Assembly: GCF_003034915.1 (NCBI RefSeq)
Contig: NZ_PZJX01000010.1
Location: 1 to 49,914 of the forward strand
Direction of reading: 5' to 3'
DNA from: Mesorhizobium helmanticense
GTDB taxonomy: Bacteria; Pseudomonadota; Alphaproteobacteria; Rhizobiales; Rhizobiaceae
Length of the DNA stretch: 49,914 bases
Of the stretch, positions 44,041 through 49,914 are shown piece after piece (within the stretch, counting starts at the first letter, position 1; every line of letters begins with the position of its first letter). Under the pieces are notes generated by a model. The model worked only from the letters and a program-made list of their open reading frames with translations. It was not told the origin of the DNA and did not search any database. Both the position numbers and the translations under genes were made by a program.

Positions 44041-45390
44041 TCAGACTGCCACCGAGTGTCTGGCCGTTCCACTTTCGAAATATTTGTCGAACCTCGCTGC
44101 AATGCTCCTTACAAAGGGACGACTTTCCGCCGATACGACGTAACTGTCACCTTGGAGTTCAAGCGGTCGAGCAGGGTCGCCAATGGCGATGGAGCTTGCT
44201 TGGAAAAGAAGCTTTTGTCCGGCTTCCCCGAAGCGTTCCACCAGATCGGCTGCTGAAAAGCCGAAATCGCACATCAAGCGCTCGATGATCCAGCCGCGAA
44301 CACGGTCATCATCGGAAAACGCGATGCCGCGGACCGTGGCCAGATGTCCCCCCTCGACCATGCGTCCATATTCGGCTGTCGACGGCATGTTCTGCGAATA
44401 GCCCTGTCGAAACCGGCTGATCGATGACGGCCCGAGCCCGATCAGTGTTTCGCAGCGATCCTCGGTGTAGCCCTGGAAATTGCGGCGGATTGTTCCCGCG
44501 CGAGCCGAGACTGCAAGCGCATCATCCGGCTTGGCGAAATGGTCTATTCCAATCGCCTCGTATCCGGCGCCCATGATCAGACGGGCGGCAATTTGCCACT
44601 GAGCGAACCGTTCGGCCGGACCCGGCAACCATGCCTCGTCGATCATAGTCTGATGCTTCTTGAACCAGGGCACATGCGCGTAGCCGAACAGCGCCATCCG
44701 GTCCGGCTCCAGAGTCAGCGCCTGCGCCACGATGGAACAGACGCTCTCCCTGGTCTGATGCGGCAGGCCGTAAAGCAAATCGAGGTTCACGGACCCTACG
44801 CCGCGAGAGCGAATGCCGTCGACAACCGCCTTGGTCTGCAAAAAGCTCTGCTCGCGGTTGATCGCCTTCTGCACCTTCGGATCGAAATCCTGAACGCCGA
44901 GGCTCGCCCGCGCCATGCCGATCTCGGCAAGTGTATCAAGGCGGGCTTCGTCCATGTCGTTGGGTTCGATTTCGACGCTGATCTTCGCATCGGCAAGAAA
45001 ATCGAAGCTATCCCGCAGGACAGTTCCCAAGGCTATCATATCCTCGGGCTTCAGCATGGTCGGCGAGCCGCCGCCGAAATGCACGGCGCGGACATGGGCC
45101 TTGCCGCCGACAAGACCGGCGACAGTCGCGATCTCCGCGTGAAGCGAGCGGAGATACGAAGCCACCGGCTCGTAGCGGCGGGTCTGCTTTGTATGGCACG
45201 CACAGAACCAGCAGAGCCGGTCGCAATAAGGGATGTGCAGGTAGAGCGAGACCTCGTCACCGCTTTCGAGCGCCTTCAACCAGCTTCGATAGACATCAGC
45301 GTCGACGCCAGGATGGAAATGCGGCGCGGTCGGGTAACTGGTATAACGCGGGACGTTCTCGCCAAGCCTGGCAGCTAATTCCGGTCTCAT
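44041..45390 (-). CDS. hemN: HemN, oxygen-independent coproporphyrinogen III dehydrogenase
   Basis: From the ATG at 45390 the product has 449 residues, close to E. coli HemN (457). The frame continues upstream to 45567 without family similarity and would cross the divergent promoter. The radical SAM cluster motif is complete: Cys56, Cys60, Cys63 and Cys65 in CDRLCWFCACH. Further blocks are HFGGGSPTML, ASLGVQDFD, VNLDLLYGLPHQ and YTEDRCETLIGLGPSSIS. It makes protoporphyrinogen precursors under low oxygen for bacteroid haem. It is divergent from fnrN with an FNR-type site between them. Confidence 0.93.
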   Translation of the reverse strand: MRPELAARLGENVPRYTSYPTAPHFHPGVDADVYRSWLKALESGDEVSLYLHIPYCDRLCWFCACHTKQTRRYEPVASYLRSLHAEIATVAGLVGGKAHVRAVHFGGGSPTMLKPEDMIALGTVLRDSFDFLADAKISVEIEPNDMDEARLDTLAEIGMARASLGVQDFDPKVQKAINREQSFLQTKAVVDGIRSRGVGSVNLDLLYGLPHQTRESVCSIVAQALTLEPDRMALFGYAHVPWFKKHQTMIDEAWLPGPAERFAQWQIAARLIMGAGYEAIGIDHFAKPDDALAVSARAGTIRRNFQGYTEDRCETLIGLGPSSISRFRQGYSQNMPSTAEYGRMVEGGHLATVRGIAFSDDDRVRGWIIERLMCDFGFSAADLVERFGEAGQKLLFQASSIAIGDPARPLELQGDSYVVSAESRPFVRSIAARFDKYFESGTARHSVAV

Positions 45391-45448
45391 TTGGTGGTCC
45401 GCCGTTTTTGCCTCGCCGGAAGTCTGGACGCGTCTAAGAGCCAAAGCC

Positions 45449-45462
45449 CTGATTTCGGTCAG
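45449..45462. promoter_or_regulatory. FNR/FixK-type site between hemN and fnrN
   Basis: CTGATTTCGGTCAG is an inverted repeat with the FNR core TGA-N6-TCA; the consensus is TTGAT-N4-ATCAA. It lies 59 bases upstream of hemN and 86 bases upstream of fnrN, so it could serve both, including autoregulation of fnrN. Confidence 0.6.
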
Positions 45463-45547
45463 CCTCCAGCACGGACAAACTGCCGCAAGGATTTCTCTGC
45501 CATCGCTTGCTATCCTGCCGAAACTTGGGATCGGTAGCGCGAGCGTA

Positions 45548-46312
45548 ATGACAGTACGGCAAGACATTCACAGTTCCGGCATTCCCGTTCTTTGCCTGTC
45601 TTGCGCAGCACGACATCGCGGCGTCTGCGGTGCGCTCGATCCAGACCATTTGGTTGGGCTCGCCAAAACTTCGTCGCGGCACAAGCTCGAGCCGGGGGTC
45701 GAACTGATCGCCGACGCCGAGGCCGTCGACAGCTATTCAAACTTGCTTTCAGGCGTTGTGAAGCTGACGAAGTGCCTTTCGGACGGCCGCCAGCAGATTG
45801 TCGGTCTTCGGTTCGCACCGGATTTTCTGGGACGGCCCTTCAAGGTGAAAAGCACGATCAATGTGGAAGCGGCAACCTCCGTCTCGCTGTGCTCGTTTCC
45901 GAAGGCGGCCGTTGAACGGATAATGAAGGAATCACCGGGACTCGAGCATCGCCTGCTCAAGCAGACGCTGGACGAACTCGACGAGGCACTTGAATGGATG
46001 GTGACTCTCGGGCGCAAGACCGCACCGGAGAAGGTGGCGAGCTTTCTCCTCATGATCGCCCGGAATATGGATTCCAGTATCGACCCGGCGGCTGGGTCGG
46101 CATGCTTCGATCTGCCGCTGACACGTGCCGACATCTCTGATTTCCTTGGACTGACGAACGAGACCGTGAGCCGCCAGCTTACGCGATTGCGGGCTGACGG
46201 CGTGATCCGGATCGAGAACAAACGCCATGTAACGGTCGACAGCATGAGCCGGCTGGAGCAGCGCTGCGGCGGCCGAGGCGCGCGGCAACCGGCCTTTGTG
46301 AATGAGACCTAA
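45548..46312 (+). CDS. fnrN: FnrN-type oxygen-sensing CRP/FNR regulator
   Basis: The 254-residue protein has an N-terminal cysteine cluster Cys16, Cys19, Cys27 (CLSCAARHRGVC) and a central Cys115. These are the four ligands expected for an oxygen-labile [4Fe-4S] cluster, which separates FnrN from S. meliloti-type FixK without the N-terminal cysteines. The cAMP-binding-like fold is followed by a helix-turn-helix with the FNR recognition motif ETVSRQL (E-xx-SR). It should activate hemN and fixNOQP at low oxygen. It is divergent from hemN, and the next gene overlaps its stop on the other strand. Confidence 0.88.
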   Translation: MTVRQDIHSSGIPVLCLSCAARHRGVCGALDPDHLVGLAKTSSRHKLEPGVELIADAEAVDSYSNLLSGVVKLTKCLSDGRQQIVGLRFAPDFLGRPFKVKSTINVEAATSVSLCSFPKAAVERIMKESPGLEHRLLKQTLDELDEALEWMVTLGRKTAPEKVASFLLMIARNMDSSIDPAAGSACFDLPLTRADISDFLGLTNETVSRQLTRLRADGVIRIENKRHVTVDSMSRLEQRCGGRGARQPAFVNET

Positions 46313-46827
46313 GCGTCGGGGCCTTCGTCGCTTATTACGATCCGCGGCAGGACATGCTCGCGTTCGAAAGCGATGTGTCGCCGCAAGCCTTCGAAGAAGC
46401 CGCGTAGCATGAATCCGACAGCTTCCGCGCTCTCTATCGGATCACCATGACCGATCGCTAGGAGCGTTTCGGCCACCTCGCCAGCGAAGCATTGATCCTC
46501 AAGGTGCTCGATGCGCAACCGGCTGGTAGAGGCAAGTTTGGCCTCGGCCGGAGTCAAGTGCGCCTCATACGCAGGGAAAATCACCCTCTCCTCAAACCCA
46601 TGAATGTCACGGAGCAGCGGAACGATCTTCTTGGCCGTTCCAAGACATTTGAGGCGGTCGACGTTCGGCAGTGCATCGGCAATGCTTTCCAGCGAGAAGC
46701 AGAGCTCCAGCTTTTCCCGATGGGCAAGCTTCATGACCTCGCCCGGAATCGCCTCTGTGCCGGCCTGGCGCGAGAAAGCCGCACTTGTCCATGAGCGGGT
46801 TGGCCAGTGCTGCGTTTCCTTGTTCAA
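46309..46827 (-). CDS. Hemerythrin-like (HHE) domain protein
   Basis: A TTG at 46827 with AGAAGGTG just before it gives 172 residues; the frame is open to 46914. A four-helix layout carries HREKLEL, IHGFEERVIFPAYE, RIEHLEDQ and GLRRHIAFEREHVLPRI, the His and Glu positions of HHE diiron domains. Such proteins bind or sense O2 or NO, or repair iron clusters. It is divergent from fixNOQP, and an FNR-type site lies between them, so co-regulation with microaerobic respiration is likely. The precise role is unknown. Confidence 0.8.
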   Translation of the reverse strand: MNKETQHWPTRSWTSAAFSRQAGTEAIPGEVMKLAHREKLELCFSLESIADALPNVDRLKCLGTAKKIVPLLRDIHGFEERVIFPAYEAHLTPAEAKLASTSRLRIEHLEDQCFAGEVAETLLAIGHGDPIESAEAVGFMLRGFFEGLRRHIAFEREHVLPRIVISDEGPDA

Positions 46828-46884
46828 ATCGCCACCTTCTGATTGCACCGAACTCGATGCTGCCCGAAGCAAAATCGTGCGGCT

Positions 46885-46898
46885 CTGACATGGATCAG
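46885..46898. promoter_or_regulatory. FNR/FixK-type site upstream of fixN
   Basis: CTGACATGGATCAG fits the FNR core TGA-N6-TCA and has the same outer C and G as the site before hemN/fnrN. It is about 80 bases upstream of fixN and about 58 bases upstream of the hemerythrin-like gene, so it may serve both. Confidence 0.65.
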
Positions 46899-46977
46899 GG
46901 CGAGCAGGCGGCAACTACGGAATTAATGCACCGCGGATTTGGCGTCCGCGCATTGGAATCCTGGTCGGGGACATGTC

Positions 46978-48588
46978 ATGAAATTCGGCACGGAGATCGT
47001 CGTTCTAAGCCTGTTTGCTTTTGCGGCCCTGGTGGCTGCCGGCTTCGGCGTAGAAGGACCTTTTCGCCAGCATATGGGGGTTTTGTTCTTCGCCGTGGCT
47101 GGCTTTACCGCGATCCTGCTGCGCAACACAGATTTCAAGCCGGCGGCTCCGATCGACACCTCCGCCTACATGGATGGCCCGATCCGCTACGGAGCCATTG
47201 CAACGGTATTCTGGGGCGTCGTCGGCATGCTCGTCGGTGTGATCATTGCCCTGCAGCTGGCATACCCTCACCTCAACATCCAACCCTGGTTCAATTTCGG
47301 CCGGCTGCGGCCGCTGCACACATCCGGCGTCGTCTTCGCCTTCGGCGGCAACGCTTTGCTTTGCACGTCTCTCTATGTCGTGCAGCGCACGTGCCGCGCC
47401 CGGCTGTTTGGCGGCAAACTGGCCTGGTTTGTGTTCTGGGGTTACCAGCTGTTCATCGTCATGGCCGCGACCGGCTACCTGCTCGGCATCACCGAAGCCC
47501 GCGAATACGCCGAACCCGAATGGTATGTGGATCTCTGGCTGACCATCGTCTGGGTCGCCTATCTCATCCTGTTCCTCGGCACGATCCTGAAGCGCAAGGA
47601 ACCGCATATCTACGTCGCCAACTGGTTCTACCTGTCCTTCATCGTGACAATCGCGATGCTGCATGTGGTCAACAATCTGTCGATGCCGGCGTCGTTCCTG
47701 GGCTCGAAGAGCTACTCCGCCTTCTCCGGCGTCCAGGACGCCTTGACGCAATGGTGGTATGGCCACAACGCCGTCGGTTTCTTCCTCACCGCCGGGTTCC
47801 TCGGCATGATGTATTATTTCGTGCCCAAGCAGGCGAACCGGCCGGTCTATTCCTACCGCCTGTCGATCGTCCACTTCTGGGCGATCATCTTTCTCTACAT
47901 CTGGGCCGGCCCGCACCACCTGCATTACACCGCCTTACCCGACTGGGCGCAGACGCTCGGCATGGCGTTCTCGATCATGCTGTGGATGCCGTCATGGGGC
48001 GGTATGATCAATGGCCTGATGACGCTGTCTGGCGCCTGGGACAAGCTGCGCACCGATCCGATCATCCGCATGATGGTGATGGCAGTCGCCTTCTACGGCA
48101 TGTCGACCTTCGAAGGTCCGATTATGTCGATCAAGACGGTCAATTCGCTGTCGCACTACACGGACTGGACCATCGGCCATGTCCATTCCGGCGCGCTTGG
48201 CTGGGTCGGCATGATCTCGTTCGGCGCGATCTACTACATGGTGCCGAAACTGTGGAACCGTGAACGTCTCTATTCGCTGCGGCTCGTCACCTGGCACTTC
48301 TGGCTGGCGACGCTCGGAATCGTCGTCTACGCCGCGGTGATGTGGGTTTCCGGCATCATGCAGGGCTTGATGTGGCGCGAATACGACGAGCAGGGTTTCC
48401 TCGTCTACTCCTTCGCCGAAACCGTCGCCGCCATGCATCCCTTCTACGTCATGCGCGCCATCGGCGGTGCGATGTACCTCACCGGCGCCCTGCTCATGGC
48501 CTGGAACGTGACCATGACCATTCTTGGCCACCAGCGCGAAGAGCAACCAATGCCAGGTTCCGAGCCCGCCCTCCGGCCTGCCGAATAG
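46978..48588 (+). CDS. fixN: FixN, cbb3-type cytochrome oxidase catalytic subunit
   Basis: The ATG at 46978 gives 536 residues (S. meliloti FixN 539); the frame opens upstream to 46939 without family similarity. The protein has about 12 membrane helices. The copper/haem region shows [35 protein letters not shown] and a C-terminal [24 protein letters not shown], all typical cbb3 subunit I motifs with conserved His. It reduces O2 to water with high affinity for bacteroid respiration. It heads fixNOQP. Confidence 0.96.
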   Translation: MKFGTEIVVLSLFAFAALVAAGFGVEGPFRQHMGVLFFAVAGFTAILLRNTDFKPAAPIDTSAYMDGPIRYGAIATVFWGVVGMLVGVIIALQLAYPHLNIQPWFNFGRLRPLHTSGVVFAFGGNALLCTSLYVVQRTCRARLFGGKLAWFVFWGYQLFIVMAATGYLLGITEAREYAEPEWYVDLWLTIVWVAYLILFLGTILKRKEPHIYVANWFYLSFIVTIAMLHVVNNLSMPASFLGSKSYSAFSGVQDALTQWWYGHNAVGFFLTAGFLGMMYYFVPKQANRPVYSYRLSIVHFWAIIFLYIWAGPHHLHYTALPDWAQTLGMAFSIMLWMPSWGGMINGLMTLSGAWDKLRTDPIIRMMVMAVAFYGMSTFEGPIMSIKTVNSLSHYTDWTIGHVHSGALGWVGMISFGAIYYMVPKLWNRERLYSLRLVTWHFWLATLGIVVYAAVMWVSGIMQGLMWREYDEQGFLVYSFAETVAAMHPFYVMRAIGGAMYLTGALLMAWNVTMTILGHQREEQPMPGSEPALRPAE

Positions 48589-48599
48589 GGAGCCAGACA

Positions 48600-49331
48600 A
48601 TGGGCTTGATGGACAAACACGCGATCATCGAGAAGAACGCCACGCTTCTTCTCGTTGGCTCTCTTCTTGTCGTGACCGTCGGCGGCATCGTCGAGATTGC
48701 GCCGCTCTTCTATCTCGACAACACGATCGAGAAAGTCGAAGGCATGCGGCCCTACTCGCCACTGGAACTCGCCGGACGCAACATCTATGTGCGCGAGGGC
48801 TGCTACCTCTGCCACAGCCAGATGATCAGGCCTTTCCGTGACGAGGTCGAGCGCTACGGCCACTACAGCCTTGCCGCCGAGTCGATGTACGATCATCCCT
48901 TCCAATGGGGATCGAAGCGCACCGGGCCCGATCTCGCCCGGGTCGGTGACCGCTATTCGAACGCATGGCACGTCGCACATCTTTCCGATCCACGTTCCGT
49001 GGTGCCGGAATCGATCATGCCGAGCTATGCGTTCCTGAAGGACGCTCCGATCGAGGTGAAGGACTTCTCGACGCATCTGGTTGCGAACGCGCGTGTTGGC
49101 GTCCCGTACTCCGATGACATGATCGCGCACGCCAATGCCGATCTGATGGCCCAGGCCGACCCGAATGCCGATGCCTCCGGCGTCGAGAAACGCTATCCGA
49201 AAGCCAAAGTCGGTGATCTGGACGGCAATCCGCAACAGGTCACCGAGATGGATGCCCTCGTCGCCTATCTGCAAATGCTGGGAACACTGGTCGATTTCAA
49301 GACCTATGACGATGCAGCCGGCTACCGCTGA
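48600..49331 (+). CDS. fixO: FixO, cbb3 oxidase monohaem cytochrome c subunit
   Basis: The 243-residue protein has an N-terminal membrane anchor (about 14-34), then a c-type haem site CYLCH at 68-72 ([14 protein letters not shown]) and the usual FixO blocks [14 protein letters not shown] and EVKDFSTHL. The axial Met is likely in ESIMPSY. It passes electrons to FixN. It follows fixN by 11 bases. Confidence 0.95.
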   Translation: MGLMDKHAIIEKNATLLLVGSLLVVTVGGIVEIAPLFYLDNTIEKVEGMRPYSPLELAGRNIYVREGCYLCHSQMIRPFRDEVERYGHYSLAAESMYDHPFQWGSKRTGPDLARVGDRYSNAWHVAHLSDPRSVVPESIMPSYAFLKDAPIEVKDFSTHLVANARVGVPYSDDMIAHANADLMAQADPNADASGVEKRYPKAKVGDLDGNPQQVTEMDALVAYLQMLGTLVDFKTYDDAAGYR

Positions 49332-49342
49332 GGGGGGACGCA

Positions 49343-49492
49343 ATGAGCTATAATTTGATGCGGGAATTCGCGGACAGCTGGGGTCTGCTTGCCATGGCGC
49401 TCTTCTTCGTCGGCTGCATTGCTTTTGCCTTGCGTCCCGGCGGCAAAACACTGGCCGATCAAGCCGCCCAGATTCCACTCAAGGACGACTGA
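49343..49492 (+). CDS. fixQ: FixQ, small cbb3 oxidase subunit
   Basis: The 49-residue protein has one membrane helix (about 14-31, WGLLAMALFFVGCIAFAL) followed by RPGGKTLADQAAQIPLKDD, the standard FixQ/CcoQ tail. It stabilises the oxidase. It lies between fixO and fixP, 11 bases after fixO, with a purine-rich GAGGGGGGAC ribosome site. Confidence 0.93.
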   Translation: MSYNLMREFADSWGLLAMALFFVGCIAFALRPGGKTLADQAAQIPLKDD

Positions 49493-49494
49493 TC

Positions 49495-49914
49495 ATGAGC
49501 AGCGAGCATATCGATGAAGTCTCGGGCATCTCAACGACCGGTCATGAATGGGACGGGATAAGGGAGCTCAACAACCCATTGCCCCGATGGTGGGTGATAA
49601 CCTTCTACATCACCGTCGCTTGGGCGGTGGCTTATACAATTGCGTATCCGGCTTGGCCGATGCTGTCTTCCGCGACCAAGGGTGTGCTTGGCTATTCCAG
49701 CCGCAACGCTGTCAAGATTGAGCTGGCGGCTGCCGAAGCCGCCAAGGGCAAATATGTCGCGGCCATCCAGCAGAAGACCGTATCCGAGATTGCAGCCGAC
49801 GACGCGCTGCGTGAATTCGCGGTAGCGGCCGGCGGAGCTACCTTCAAGGTCAATTGCGTGCAATGCCACGGCTCGGGCGCCCAAGGGTCGAAGGGCTTTC
49901 CAAACCTGAACGAC
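49495..49914 (+). CDS. fixP: FixP, cbb3 oxidase dihaem cytochrome c subunit (5' part)
   Basis: The first 140 codons are present and the window ends inside the gene. The sequence has an N-terminal NPLPRWWVITFYITVAWAVAYTIAYPAWP membrane anchor region and the first haem site CVQCH at 121-125, as in CcoP/FixP. The second haem site should follow outside the window. It starts two bases after fixQ. Confidence 0.93.
   Translation, partial: MSSEHIDEVSGISTTGHEWDGIRELNNPLPRWWVITFYITVAWAVAYTIAYPAWPMLSSATKGVLGYSSRNAVKIELAAAEAAKGKYVAAIQQKTVSEIAADDALREFAVAAGGATFKVNCVQCHGSGAQGSKGFPNLND

Noticed and set aside
45391..45567. Extended N-terminus of hemN on the minus strand
   Set aside because: The added 59 residues lack HemN similarity and would cross the fnrN promoter and the FNR-type site.
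1..49914. CRISPR arrays, tRNA and rRNA genes
   Set aside because: No regularly spaced repeats and no tRNA or rRNA signatures were seen on reading through; a covariance search was not possible.

Overview
The window reads as part of the symbiosis island (integrative and conjugative element) of a rhizobial alphaproteobacterium, most likely a Mesorhizobium. This rests on gene content and on family signatures recognised by eye; no database search was possible. The diagnostic items are two nod boxes, nodM, an Agrobacterium-type virA/virG/virB1-11 set, a traG-trb conjugation cluster and fixNOQP with an FnrN-type regulator.

Layout. 1-620: relics of an ISKra4-like and an IS66 transposase. 623-14720: virG (minus), virB1-virB11 (plus, tightly overlapped) and virA (minus), a complete VirB secretion channel with its two-component control but no virD4, virC or virD in view. 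15547-15594: a nod box on the minus strand about 830 bases upstream of virA. 15640-16480: a second ISKra4-like relic carrying the same end sequence as the left edge, so the vir block lies between two copies of the same dead element. 16572-18889: a minus-strand operon encoding a B3/4-domain protein, a LysE-type exporter and a DapA-like aldolase, next to a truncated GntR-type regulator. 19288-23646: an alpha-carbonic anhydrase with an IS4-type relic at its 5' side, an acyl-homoserine-lactone synthase, then a nod box and nodM. 23814-24608: a graveyard of three gene fragments (hemN, an endonuclease/exonuclease/phosphatase-family gene, dapA). 24637-25800: an outer-membrane porin. 26670-30508: an IS6-type relic, a HemN-like radical SAM protein lacking the fourth cysteine, decayed zinT and aztD zinc genes, a small unknown ORF and non-coding sequence.

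30509-42410: traG, a CopG-type regulator behind a strong inverted repeat, trbB-C-D-E-J-L-F-G-I and a DUF2274 gene, a second type IV system for conjugation. trbK and trbH are absent, and no relaxase gene is in the window. 42987-49914: bluB, then a microaerobic module with hemN (minus) divergent from fnrN, a hemerythrin-like gene (minus) divergent from fixNOQP, and FNR-type sites in both divergent intergenic regions. fixP is cut by the window end.

How it works together (inference from known biology of these families). Plant flavonoids acting through NodD would switch on nodM (glucosamine for Nod factor) and virA. VirA/VirG would then activate virB through a vir-box-like site, as described for M. 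loti R7A, whose VirB/D4 system delivers effectors during nodulation. The Trb system and the AHL synthase fit quorum-controlled transfer of the island. The fnrN-hemN-fixNOQP group supplies haem and the high-affinity cbb3 oxidase for respiration in low-oxygen nodules. The many broken insertion sequences and gene fragments between the blocks are typical of island accretion.
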